Shown: piece by piece, positions 35,701 through 47,318 of the stretch | Position numbering within the stretch: the stretch's first letter is position 1 | Layout of the letters: the number at the start of each line of letters is the position of its first letter | Origin: Nymphalis io | Lineage: Eukaryota > Arthropoda > Insecta > Lepidoptera > Nymphalidae | Direction: 5' to 3' | DNA length: 64,000 nucleotides | Assembly: GCF_905147045.1 (NCBI RefSeq) | Contig: NC_065906.1 | Coordinates: 8,990,001 to 9,054,000, forward strand | Made by a program: the position numbers and the translations under genes | The notes under the pieces: generated by a model | The model's input: the letters and a program-made list of their open reading frames with translations, nothing else | Told to the model about the DNA's origin: nothing | The model's database searches: none

Positions 35701-38700
35701 TATACATAACGCTCACTAGTCGAGTCCATCGGCGATTATTGCCTGATGCCACAACACCCATAGGCCGTTAAAATACAAGCGTCACGACCGCGTAATCTCT
35801 AGTTACATATAGCTACGTATAGTTAAGACTTAGAATCGAGTCAACGGCGTCCAGACGAAATACGTCTCAACACGGCTTCGGATACAAGACTGTCAAAGTG
35901 TTAGACATTGAAAACTATTCAGTTTTACCTGAAACAATTCATCGATATCTCGCTGAGCGTGATGCGTGTCTCTCGCCGCGCCTCGTTCGCTCAACTCTTC
36001 TGGTACACGAAACCGCCGCAGCAGCGCGGCGAATTTTTGCTTCAAATTCCGTTGCTGTGGAAAATTTCACACATACATTTATTTACTTTGGATGAGCCTG
36101 TAGCCTATAGACTGGTTTTAAGTAAGTCCTTTAGTTGTCTCGCATTTTATTCTCGCCAGCAGCCATTTCATTCTTATCGCGATGTCTTATTACGTTGCAT
36201 AGTTTAGATGAAACAATTATATGTACAAATTGAACTTAATATAAATATTATAAAAATAATTTATAGTTCCAAATTTAATTCAAAACAATTTGAATTCAAT
36301 ATTTGGTTTTTCTACGAAGATTAATACCTTTAATTTAATTTAACGTTTATTATAGTTTTTTATATGACAACATTTTAGGTTTAGAAAAAGAAACATTTTT
36401 GTGTAGAAAAAGCGATATGGACGCAATCTGAACACCCATCTATCAAATGGATTAAATGTTATCATATGACATTCAGAATATGTATGCATTTATTATGTAC
36501 ATATGAAATCACTTAAGACATATCTGAAGTGACTTTGATTATAACCAAATTACAGAAATTATATCAAACACATACCAAAAAATACAATGAAGGTCAAACA
36601 CGATTTATTTGTTAAATTAAAAAGAAAAAAATACAATTCAGTACACCGCACAATATAACATATCAACAGATACTTAAAAATCACAAACAAATAAAGTCGT
36701 TCATTATTAAAAAAAAATAAAAGGCTATACTACCTCCATCGTCCGTAAAGATCAACTGACGTAATATTTCGCGTACAAGGTAATCTAATCTTAACCGCGA
36801 AAAGTGTGAACAGATGATATCATATTAATAGCAAATTTCATATTCTGATTAATGTACTTTATGTATACGTGATAAAGTTTTAATTCGAATAATTATTTAT
36901 TAAACGATTCGAAAACTCCGTTGTCAAAATTAAGCATATTTTTAGATTTATCGGAAAAACATTACAATGCGCGTGTAAACGAGTTAACAAGTCTATATAC
37001 GTTTAAACTGCGATATAATAATAAGAAAGTATTTCAAATAGTAAAGTGCTTAGAATACTTATTCGAAGAGCGAAGGAAGATTTACTATAACACAAAGTTT
37101 TTCTAGAAGTCCACTACTACATTAACCAATGAATTGATATTAAAATACAAGTATAACCTTTAATAAGACAGACCCACACCATTATAAAAGAACACGCATT
37201 GTACTTGAAGAGCCACTCTAAGTTATATACTAATAAATAATATACCGCACATTATATATTTCTAAAGGAAAGTTCATGCCGTCATGCACATAAATCCTAA
37301 ATTTTAAAAACCGAAAAATAATCCAGTCGAAAGCAGATATACTTTCAAATATTAAGTTTATTACGAGGCGAGATGGCCCAGTGGATGAAATACATTGATG
37401 TTAAAATGGTCACGGGTTTAAATCCGAGCAGGCAATGCTGCGTTTTCACGTATTAAAACTATTATAACTCATGTCGTTTGAGTCGTGTGAAATTTTACCA
37501 CTGGTACTGAGCATTTCTTGAGGGTTTGAGCTCAAGATTCCGGATCTGAGCCTTATAACCTAGCCGTTAGACCAACGAGTACATAACAATAGGCACCATT
37601 AGAGCATCGTGAAATATCTTATTTTTTCAATAAATTGAAAAGGAGTTTTAATAGTTTTGAAACTATTGAATTTATTTATATAAAAGGTAGATAAATGTAA
37701 GGGCAAATGGGTCATCTGATGATAAGTGGTCACCACCACACATTGGCGCTGTAAGAAATATTAACTATCCCTTACATCGCCCATTCGGCACCAACCTTGG
37801 AACTAAAATGTTATGTCCCTTGTGATGTAGTTACAATGTCTTACTCACCCTTCAAACCGGAAAACAACAATACTGAGTACTGTTGTTTGGTGGATGATTA
37901 TGTGATGATTAGGTGGTACCTAGCAGTAGAAGATACCCACTTCGTTAATAAAGCCTTTTTGTCTATGCTGAGCGAACTGTCAGCAAGCCACTCGGTCCGT
38001 AACCGGCTTATTTGGGATAAAATGAAAATTAACACAAGTCGATATATCTGGTAAGAAAATACAACCACTAGACGTTCAAATCTAGTACAAGACATGCTCA
38101 GAAATTGTGGTTGGAATCAACGTTTAGAAACTCATACGGATTGAATAGATTGTATTAAATGTTTAAACGTTGATAGTTTCAAGCAAATTAATATTATATA
38201 ATAGAGAAAAATCTCTTCACCATTATTCGGTAATTGAAATTCAATTTACCCGAAGCGCCCTGGGAAATTTGCATACTAAGATAGGTCTACTGCTACTGAA
38301 TAACTCTACAAACACTAAAACCAAACAAATATTAGAAGATCAAACTACAAGCAAACAATGAAAGGCAAACTACCAAACTATGAGGATAGAGACGAAATTT
38401 AATATCTATATAATTAACATTCAACCGTTCGTTCATTCGAATGTTTCAAATAAATTATTCATTCTATTATTTCCAATTAATATAACGTTACACGTGTTGT
38501 TTTTAACAAAATGAAATGTAATTTAAGTCTTCAAAATAGAATAATTTATTTGCTTGTTCGATTAAATCGAATGATTTATTTAGTTCTTTATAACCACTAT
38601 ATTTATATTTTTTATTGTTTATCTGTGTTTTATTTTAGTTTTTTTGATTCATTAAATTAAGAAAGAAAGAAGTCGTTAGAAAAAGTTACATCAGTGGGAT

Positions 38701-41700
38701 GCGTGCTACGCGAATTTCGTCTCTATGCTCATATATATAAGGTATCGCGTGCCGGCTCACCGCCAGCTTTCCGCGGCTGCCCTTGCGCTTGGCTGCTGCG
38801 TGCTCCAGCTCACTATCGCTGTCTCTGTCGTGCGCCTTGGACCGTATATAGTTCTGTATCTTTCTCTCTCGTTCCATGAAGCTTAGCTCTCGTGAGCGTG
38901 ACAGCTGTATGCAAGCAACGGTTTAGGCAAAGCTCCTTAACCTTATGTCTACTGATGGATGATGTTCATTTAATCAAATCAAGTGGATATTTAAGAATTA
39001 CGACGTAATTCAAGAAATCAGAGAGACTTCATTCTAAGATATTCAGAAAAGATTGAATGAACACAATAAGCATTGAATACTACATTGCGATAAACAAACA
39101 ACTTCTAGCTTGCCTTTTATTATGATGTGATACAAAAAAAAATTAAATGTAAAAATGTACTAAAATAGTCAAATTATTTTTAATTTCAATAAATAATACA
39201 ACTCTATATAATTAAAAAAAAAAAAAAAAACAATATAACTAATAGCATTTACAATGGCTTGTTGCTTTTCGCATATATCTAAGTAGCAATCTCGTAACAA
39301 TAAGATAAATGAATTAATTAAAATAGATTTGATTACATATTATTACAATAATATTATACATTTATTATATTACAGTTATATATTCTGTTATTTTAAATAA
39401 TAATAATATTGTTACATTTTAATTAAAACATTGTGCAGTGCGACGTCAAAATAAAATTTAGATAAGTTAGATAATAATTAAATTTATTTAATTTAAAGCA
39501 AAACATTATAAATTTAATAAAAATTCACACCGTGCATTATTATAATTAATTATTAAATAGTTAAGAATTATTTATTGAAATTATATTATTATAAAAACTT
39601 TTTTTTTTAATGTAATTATAAGCTATGTAATACTATGATAAATGTATTCTAGCGTCAGTCTAATTTAAAATATTTTAAAGATAAAAATAGTTTTAAGTTA
39701 TGTGATATCAAACCTTGAAAAATAATTTAGGCTTAGTATTGGCACTGTACAGGATGCCGTGCTCACCTTAGTGTAGGACAGGTCTCCCTTGTTGAAGGCC
39801 AGCTGTCTATGTGTACGTCGCCTCGCCGCGGCGCCGTACGTTAAATCGTCAGCTTCCTCCACAGAACTGAACTCCCCTTCTTCCTCTTCGTCTGAGTACC
39901 CTCGCTCTGGAGCGACATTTGAACTTTATTAACGTTGAGTATGTAATGTATACAGTCTTGAACCGAGATGGTTCAGTGGTTGGAATGTGAAAGTTAACCG
40001 ACGATTGCAGGTTCAAATCCGGGAATTTTCAGGTGTTTCATTTGTGTTTACAGTAATTTATCTCATCTCATCATCAGTGATTATATTTATACCCTTACTA
40101 GGCGTCTATTAAAAAAGGTGGTTGCTTACCTAGGATGGTAATTAAGTAATTATAAAATGTAAAAGTAAGCATTTACTTAAAATTAAAATCAAAATTGATC
40201 CAGTATTAGATGAAAAAACCGTATACAGAAACCAAAAGTAAATTTATTTATTTTATTATTACTCCATTCTAGACAGTTTATGTAAATGACAATTTTCTTA
40301 AAGTTCGTGACTGTTTTTATATCGTTTTAAAGAAGTTGGTTTTTATAATTTTCCATCTCTAAAATTACATTTTATAATGCATTTACAAAATGCTTATGAA
40401 CCACTCATTTTAAACTTTGTATTTCTACATTTTACTCTGTATAATCTGTATAATTTACCAGTAATAAGCAGAGTATTGTTATTCTTCGTGTCATGGTCGA
40501 CGGGGGTCGAGGCTAGACCCGTGATGGTGAGCCTGGCGACCGGCTGGCCAGCTCCAGCGCCGACCTTACCACCCACACTCGTTAGCTCTAATTCCATATC
40601 CATGGAACGTTGAAGCACCTTGCCAAAAAAAAACAAATAAAATATATATATTATATGTCGTCGTATATATATAATCGTATATATATATAATCGCTTATAC
40701 GATAAATCGATTATACGCTTCTAGTATAGCAGTAGTAGTAGTGTAGTACCTTTCCCAATCACAAGAAGAGTAAAGACAAATAAAAGACTTGAAGAACTGA
40801 CATTGAATTGGCGCGATATCATTGGTCGAATGATGACGTTCACTATGGATTGGGGAAAAGATGGCTTATTGAATGTCGACGAAATGATTATCGGGTCTTT
40901 GGACGTAAAATTGAAGTGCATATAAGTACTTAAGTGGAATAGCGCTGCATTATATAAATAGATATATTAATAACGAACTGTTTGTGGTGCATGATATAGC
41001 AAATCGCATGGAATATGTAAATCTAAGTTTTGATTATCGTTACTTTTACTTCGATTGGAAGTCTATAGATTCTATAGAAAATAATGCCTTTAATTTAATT
41101 TGATTCTATTTCATTTCATTATAGAAACGAATGCCTTGCTTTAGGAAGAAAATGATTTCATGATTGCAAAACACATATACTATACACGAAAGTTCATTCC
41201 AGACTGAAACAAAACAACCAACCGAATCTCTGCGTGTTTTTTCTTTTTAATAAAGTTACATTAAAAAGGCCAGGATGCCACCTAAGTATTTTTTTTTATA
41301 TGTCCGGGATGGCAAATGACTCTACTCCACCTGATGGTAAGTGGTAGTAGAGTCCAAACGCGACGACGGCCAGTACAGTCGGGAAGAATGTTCTGTAGTA
41401 GCCGTCACCGCCTTGTCGGCCCGCAAGATGCCTCTTCACGCCTCGTTTGAATGAACCCGGGTCGTAAGAGGAGGGGAACACGTGAGCTGGTAAGTAATTC
41501 CATTTTTTGGTAGTGCGACAAAGAAAGGAGTTGCCAAATTTCTTTGTGCGCGATGGAATTGATGTCACAGTTAGGCGGTGACATCGAGAACCAGCTCGCG
41601 TGGACTTAAGAAGGAAGGGGGAAGCAGGAATTAGAGAGAATAATTCCTCAGAGCACTCGCCGTGCTACCGTAAAAATATACATATTTATCGTTTAACATA

Positions 41701-44700
41701 AATTATGACGCAGATAAAGTCGCGTTCACTCGCTTGTATTATACAAAAACGAATAAAACATAAGGCAAAGTTTTAAATATATTTGGGACTTTTATATCAA
41801 ATTTTATCTCATTAAGCTTTTAATTTTATTAAAACTTGTTTCTAAGTTAAATTTAAGATTAATCCTACTAAGAGCTCCGCGTCGTGTTTTTCTCTTTTAA
41901 AAGGTGATTTATTTTTCTAACGCAAAACGTATGCCAGTATTTTACTTTGAACAATTTACTGATGTTATGGCATTGTTTAAGATTATGTCGTGACTGTACC
42001 ACCGATTAGATTTTCTTTCTTCAAACTTCGATTATTTCTATTATTATGCGTTGAAGGGTGAGTGAGTCAATGTAATCAAGGATTCAAGGGATTAACCATC
42101 TGATTACCATGGTTAACAATATAAGCAATTGTTTACAAGAACATGTGTCTATGGACTGTGGTGACAATTTACCATCAGGTCAGGTTGCTTGACTTCCTCT
42201 TAGAAATAAACTAAACAAGATTCTTACTTTAAAAATAAAATTAATTTACCATGTCACTCCAATTAGTGACAAAGTGAAATTTATCTTAAAATGGTGATTC
42301 CTAATTGCGCATTTCATTACTTTAAACATGCGGAGACCGTATTCAACTTATTGTCATTAGACAAATGACGGTAACATTGAACAAGACGAATTATAATATG
42401 TACATATATATTTTATTTATAATACAGACAGGCGGACGGGTAAATTGGCCACTTGATGGTAAGTGGTCCATCACCCAGTGGCCCATAGACATACGCACCA
42501 TTATAGAACGCTAAGATCTCATGTCCTTTGTCCAACAGAAACACAACAATACTAGTTATTGCTGTTTGACGGTAAATTCGAAAGTCAAAATATGAAAGAC
42601 GTTCTATTTAAAGATAAAATGGGACAAAATAATAAAAGCTTGATAATAGAAAAATAAACACAATTGAATTTCTTTCTTCATTATCGACACTGCAACTATA
42701 TATCTAATGTATATGTAACAATGAGATATAAAATATAATCAAATATAACCCTTAATTGTCAATTTAATCTATAGCACTCAACAAAGTTATATAAATTCTA
42801 TCTTATTACGATCAAGTGGAAAATGATCCTAGTAAATACTTTTTACAGCCTACACGTCTCGCAAGTAAATGGCCAATTTCACGTCACTAACAGCTGGAGC
42901 AGGACGAGGTCGCTAAATGATAAACGATGCCCCGAGATACTTGCTTTTATTCTTCGGTTTCGGTTATGTGCATAGTATATGTATGTGTGATGTTTTTATA
43001 TAGGTATATATTCTTATGTAAATATTGTTTTTATGGTTTATGAAAATTTTAACACTGTGTCTGTTATGATTATGTTATGTCCCTATTTTGTTCAAAAACC
43101 TTCTCACCGAAACCGTGTTTACAGCTTGCCGAATTTCCGGTATTCGGCCAAACAATTATTACGTTTCAATGATTATAAAAATATCGTTTTGACCTGTATG
43201 AGAATATTTAATTTTTTTTAAACTTATAATAAATTTCTTATTATACTTCTAATTGCATACGTATCTACAGCATCAGATTTAAATACAGATAAATGCAAAG
43301 TGAGATTTATAAATCAATTCAAAAAAGCCGAGGATACATACAGTTCATAGGTTTTAAGCGTATAATGTAAATACCTGGTCCATTCGTATGACGCCTTCCG
43401 CCAAGGTCTTATACCCAAGTATGGTGCGATTTTTGTATTTCTTGCGCCTCTGCAACATTATCTGTAACCTGCAACAATTTTTTTCTTTAAATCACTTCAA
43501 GAAATACCAGAAGGTAAATGTTTAAATAACTATTTTCTTTATATATCTGAGGTTACCAATACACAACGTTTCGTCATAATAATATTATTTGAGTATACCT
43601 GACCTTATTACCTTATACTAAAAATAGATAAACAAAACATTTTATTAAGTGAAACTTGATCGTAGTTGGGTGCGATGGGAGTAAAATTTCAAGGTCAAAT
43701 TATTGGCTAAATTTCCATACAAATCATTTCCGAGGCAAAGATTCTTACTTTGTCTCGTTCTATTCAGACGGGATTGCACAAAGCCAACCACCAAGTACAT
43801 GTATGATACACGACCATTTTTAGCAATAAAGATCAGCAACATTGTGTAATCACACGAAACATTTTATTCTTATACAGTGGGTTGGAATCCATCAAGACAA
43901 TGCTTCAGGATCACGAACGATCCCCTTCATGATGAGATTCTACAGATCACAGATAGCGAGCCAATTTGAAACGAACACGCATACCTTGCAATAAAACAAC
44001 CATAAAATAAACTTGGAACTGGAAATATATGTAGGAAATTCTTAACACGCCTGAATGACCGACCGCTATAAAACATTATTTTGGTTTAACAGTCCCATTC
44101 CTCATTTGTAACATACATTTTGAAGCCATGTGTTATGCGCGATATAAAGGTTATCAGGTAGTAATAACAACCGATATTAAAACTGAGGATATTTGTGTAG
44201 ACTTTGGTTTAGTGATGTTATTTATTTATTCTGTAACCAGTGCTGACGCTTAGGGGACTGTGGCGGCGGCCAGGGTCGCAAAACAAAGATGGCGACGCGG
44301 TGTATTCGCTCACAAATCAAACGGCTAAAAGGGAAATATATATAAATATTATACATATATACTTATAAAATCATTTTGTCTGAGTGACTAACAACGCACA
44401 GCCCTAACTACTGAGTCTAGAAAGCTGAAATTTGGTACGTAATTTTATTTTAAAACATAGATACAAAATAAGGATTTTTAGATATTTCAATTTAATGTGA
44501 AGGCAAATGAGAGAGGTATCTTAAAAAAACCCGTTGAGTTTCTTTCGCAGGATCTTCTCAGAGCAGGGTATTTATTTATTTTTTCTTGTTTTTTAGTTCA
44601 ACCGAAACCTTTATCATTGAAAGCATTACTCATGACGTAAACTAATAAAATTCGTAACATATTCATCAGGGAACGGCTATAAAATAAAAGTATATAAGAT

Positions 44701-44979
44701 TCTCCCATATTTTTTTATTGACGGAAACCCCATTAGTGTTAACCTCGACCTTAAAATATCATTGCGCCGTTAACATTTGAACCACACCATTACCCAGTAC
44801 GTTTACTCATAAAGCTGAGCAAATTGTAGCAATGAATAAGAAACGACTTTGTTTTTATGTCATGTCGTACGTCTCGCGCACTATACAATGCCAATAAACT
44901 CATATAAATATTATAGAAATAATAAAAAAAAATGTCTGCGTGCGATTTACTCAACCGATTGGGTCGAGTCTATAAAGCC

Positions 44980-45056
<77 letters not shown>

Positions 45057-45520
45057 GAGCTTAATCTCAGGTTCTTTCAACACAGGGCCAAAAGAAGAAG
45101 AGACGTACTAATTAAGATAAAACGCAGAACGTTAGGTCGATGTAATATTGGTAGAGAGAAAACGAGATAGGCAGCCAGTCAGACAGACCGAGCAATATTC
45201 CCCATCATCAATTTGCTAATAGAAATATTCCATGCAATAATGTCTCAAGATTTAATTATATTATTTTAAGGGTATATTATACACATCTGTACCTATTTCC
45301 GTCCCGCTTTACAAAATGCGGATACTGCAGCGAGAAGCAGAGGTCCAGCTCCACATCATGAGGCGGCACGGTGATGTCGTTGGACCGCAGCGTGCGCTTG
45401 CTGCTATGCATACGTGCCGCGAGTGTGACCGTACCGGCGCCGGCGCCGCCAGCAGCACCGCCGCCTGCTTCGCCGAGCGCGCCGCATACGCGTAACCGCG
45501 TCACTCGGAGTGTGCACAAT
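26795..45520 (-). CDS. PACS: Phosphofurin acidic cluster sorting protein (PACS; Drosophila KrT95D), 18 exons, first exon missing
   Basis: Exons in transcript order: 45520-45293, 43468-43375, 40618-40459, 39906-39767, 38904-38761, 36054-35929, 34015-33862, 32943-32869, 31800-31673, 31049-30897, 30682-30486, 30366-30233, 29847-29703, 28286-28172, 27825-27652, 27568-27436, 27257-27135, 26919-26795. All phases join, giving 848 residues plus TAG (vertebrate PACS 889-963). The N-terminal cargo-binding region has FSLQYPHFVKRDGNR and LQRRKKYKNRTILGYKTLAE. Then follow an acidic cluster with an adjacent Ser (ERGYSDEEEEGEF), NLKQKFAALLRRF, and SIGSTPKPSLRPFF. The C-terminal part has MLEQLNRVL, VRVCVCGGDAW, LELQLDYWP, TVEGVARLICSA and the ending DGTEWNGVKFFQLSTQWQTH. 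By family it is a cytosolic sorting adaptor that binds acidic-cluster cargo and works between trans-Golgi, endosomes, ER and mitochondria. The ATWEV block that precedes RLCTL in animals is absent here. Confidence 0.92.
28619..28790 (+). mobile_element. 5' part of a family B SINE
   Basis: Head GAGATGGCCCAGTGGTAACG and a B-box region GTGGGTTCAAGCTCGAGC, running to the TGCATGTGT region, where it breaks off in T-rich DNA. It lies in a PACS intron. Confidence 0.65.
29299..29554 (-). mobile_element. Dispersed repeat, family A, right end truncated
   Basis: T-run, then AATAGGAAGGCGGACGAGCA, through CTTGGGAACTGAGATGTTATG, to GGATGGTATCTACCA. The final 40 or so bases of the fuller copies are missing. 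It lies in a PACS intron. Confidence 0.8.
31366..31640 (+). mobile_element. tRNA-derived SINE, family C
   Basis: Head GCGTGGTTGGTAGATACTTG with a B-box-like GGGTTCGATTTCCACCCAGG, a body through GTATATCAGTTGTCTGG, and a (TTA)n tail. It matches copies at 46137, 53687 and 63615. It overlaps the intron just downstream of PACS exon 31673-31800 (minus). Confidence 0.8.
32477..32800. mobile_element. Two family B SINE parts, head to head
   Basis: 32477-32545 is the 3' end of the SINE on the minus strand (CAGCCTGTTAATGTCCCACT on plus). 32552-32800 is a nearly complete copy on the plus strand (CCGAGATGGCCTAGTGGTTA to GTGGTGGAATAAGC). The plus copy lacks the 3' end that the minus fragment carries. It lies in the PACS intron between exons 32869 and 31800. 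Confidence 0.75.
34060..34296 (-). mobile_element. tRNA-derived SINE, family D
   Basis: On the minus strand: head TCGTTGGTCTAGTGGCTTGA, a B-box-like GGTTCAATTCCCAGG, and a body with TTTTCGGTCAGAAAATTCTC and CGGAAAGCACGTAAAGC. It matches the copy at 54640. It lies in a PACS intron. Confidence 0.75.
34600..35585 (-). mobile_element. RTE-like non-LTR retrotransposon fragment, reverse transcriptase C-terminus
   Basis: The minus-strand frame holds the end of a reverse transcriptase and its tail: INCKKIVILAQG, FCYLGSHLSSNLS, LLYGAETWTTYAKQERRLN, LRSILGITWQDRVTN. In another frame follow HVHRMEQTRLPRQILLGE, RWEDRAKWRRL and a terminal zinc-finger-like CRKCGRRILSRIGLFSHERKC. A T-run near 34998-35007 is where the frame breaks. 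The N-terminal endonuclease and most of the RT are missing. It is a 5'-truncated dead copy inside a PACS intron. Confidence 0.85.
37366..37590. repeat. Old family B and family D SINE remnants, adjacent
   Basis: 37366-37500 (plus) resembles the family B head (GCGAGATGGCCCAGTGGATG). 37530-37585 (minus) resembles the family D head (CTCGTTGGTCTAACGGCTAG). Both are strongly diverged. They lie in a PACS intron. Confidence 0.5.
37677..37935 (-). mobile_element. Diverged dispersed repeat, family A
   Basis: Contains GGGCAAATGGGTCATCTGAT, CACCAACCTTGGAACTAAAA, and TTCAAACCGGAAAACAACAA in the family order, with many changes. Confidence 0.6.
38761..38904 (-). CDS. PACS: Cassette-like exon of PACS
   Basis: Listed separately because it may be optional. 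Acceptor TTGCATACAG at the 5' side, donor CTGGCG/GTGAGC at the 3' side, 48 codons, phase 0 at both ends. The product starts LSRSRELSFMERERKIQNYI and goes on through the acidic HDRDSDSELEH and a basic patch KRKGSRGKLA. It fits between exons 39906-39767 (ending LSYTK) and 36054-35929 (starting QRNLKQKF), which also join in frame without it. Strong coding bias against AT-rich flanks supports a real exon. Confidence 0.75.
39963..40060 (+). repeat. Family B SINE head remnant
   Basis: ACCGAGATGGTTCAGTGGTT followed by a B-box-like GCAGGTTCAAATCCGGGA, then divergence. It lies between PACS exons. Confidence 0.5.
41290..41640 (-). mobile_element. Non-LTR retrotransposon 3' end fragment
   Basis: A minus-strand ORF carries SFLCRTTKKWNYLPAHVFP and FKRGVKRHLAGR, the usual end of a lepidopteran non-LTR reverse transcriptase ORF, then a 3' region ending in a poly-A (poly-T on plus near 41288). 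It is a 5'-truncated copy in the PACS intron upstream of exon 40618. Confidence 0.75.
42405..42585 (-). mobile_element. Diverged dispersed repeat, family A
   Basis: GACAGGCGGACGGGTAAATT and CTTGATGGTAAGTGGTCCAT, then AACACAACAATACTAGTTAT with deletions between. It lies in a PACS intron. Confidence 0.55.
44981..45049. repeat. (TA)n microsatellite
   Basis: Almost pure TA dinucleotides over about 68 bp, inside the PACS intron 240 bp downstream of exon 45520-45293 on the minus strand. Confidence 0.95.
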
Positions 45521-46124
45521 CTGAAATAACAATCACTATTAGTATTAACTAACTATTATAACTAAGCCCCATATAACGTGAATATGAATGTAACTATGAA
45601 AAGATGCAAATTAAATCAGTGTGCCAATATTATAATGTTCGTTTGCTGGGCAACGCCGTCTCGTGTAAAGAATGCCTATATGCGTATTACGGATCTTAGT
45701 ACACAATGCTTTCACGGCAGATGTTTAAGTCCCCTCAAAAACTTTCTGACACTATGATTTCTAGCGTTTCGATACACAAGGACTTTATAAACATTGATGC
45801 CTTACACAGGTTTGAAACTAGTCCTATTTGAGATCTTTCAAATTTTACGATTCGTATCAACTGAAATATCTCACCTCTTCTACTTAATGTATTATATCCG
45901 TTACTTAATGTATTTTTCTTGCGTTATTTATTAGCTAATAAATTTACATTGGGCTTTATAGACGGTAGGTTAAGATTCTCCCCAAAAGGGAGAGGAGGCC
46001 TTAGCCCAACAGTGGGACATTAACAGGCTGTTACTGTTACTGTTACTTATAGACGGTATATACACATAGATTGATTAAATATATCCTTATTTATATAATA
46101 AGAAATATGAAAATCATAAATGTA

Positions 46125-46136
<12 letters not shown>

Positions 46137-46173
<37 letters not shown>

Positions 46174-46424
46174 TCCCGGGACATTATTCACACACGGCCA
46201 TCTGATCCCAAATTAAGCTTGTACAGAGCTTGTACTATGGAAACCAGACAACTGATATACTACATATACTACTTTTCTTTTTTAAATACATACTTATATA
46301 GATAATTACACCCAGACTCAGGACAAACAGACATGTTCATGCACACATATGTCTGTCCTGGGTGGGAATCGAACCCACAACCTTCGGCGTGAAAGCATCT
46401 ACCAACCACGCCAACCGGCTCGTC
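46137..46424 (-). mobile_element. tRNA-derived SINE, family C
   Basis: Reverse of the 31366 copy: (AAT)n at the left (46130-46172), then CACACACGGCCATCTGATCC, and a head ending CACGCCAACCGGCTCGTC. The trinucleotide tail has expanded into a microsatellite of about 14 repeats. Confidence 0.85.
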
Positions 46425-47265
46425 AAAATAATAATAATATGTAATAATATATGCCTTATTATTACGTAATAAAATAACAAACCACCGAGCCCTACTTCGT
46501 TTTATACACTACTGTATTTGATGAATAACAAGTAAAACACACGCCAATAAAACTGCTCCGATACAAAATGACCCAGAGAAATGAAAATGAACATTTATTT
46601 ACATGATATCGCCATAATCATTTTGAAGAAATTGTTATGAGTTCCGTTATTTTATGTTTAAAAATGTTGTTGTAGTAATATGAAATATACAAATATATAA
46701 TTGGTCACTATGCATTGAAGATACTAATTTGAAAAGTTTTTCTTTTTAACAAACTCCCGTAAGAAATATTAACCATTTCTTACATAACCAACACGCTAAC
46801 AACCTTGGGAACTGAGATGTTATGTCCCTTGTGCTTGTAGTTACATCGGCTCAGTCACCCTTCCAACCGGAACAAAACAATAATAAGTATTTCTAATTAG
46901 TGATAGAATATGTATGTGAACGTATTCACTCTCAGACTAAAATTACAGACTTGCCGAAAGAATACTTACGTCTTATTTCAAACATTCATACGCCTTAAAC
47001 GCGATTTCTAACTTATTGAATAGAAACATATTAAAAGCATGTCACTGAAAATCTTGGCAAAAATTAACCTTATTTCTGAAACGTCGAAGCAATTTCATAA
47101 CGCTCTGTATACAAACAGCGTAAATAAAAATCATAAAGCGCCCTGAATTCAAAGTTTCTGCAGAAAAATTGAAAACATGAAAAGAAACGCGACGTCAGGC
47201 GTTTTAAGGATTTAATAAATTTTCAGTAAACTGTCTGAATTTTTGTTTTTCTTAAAAAAAATTAC

Positions 47266-47318
47266 CTCGGCCTCTTAGGATTTGCAACAGCTGTTGATAA
47301 ATATTTAATCACTCGCAT
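47266..47318 (-). CDS. Weak candidate for a PACS first coding exon
   Basis: ATG at 47318 (context GGGAAAATGCG) opens 17 codons plus two bases ending CCGAG/GTAATT. Joined to the 45520 acceptor it reads in frame as MRVIKYLSTAVANPKRPR-LCTLRV. The junction 'PRLCTL' resembles the family's PRLCSL, but the conserved ATWEV and CIPR block is absent. Frame and phase agreement over so short a stretch may be chance. Confidence 0.2.

Noticed and set aside
44849..45058. ORF with a long Tyr-Ile repeat
   Set aside because: Translation of the (TA)n microsatellite.
46130..46172. CRISPR-like or tandem array
   Set aside because: It is an (AAT)n microsatellite, the tail of a family C SINE.
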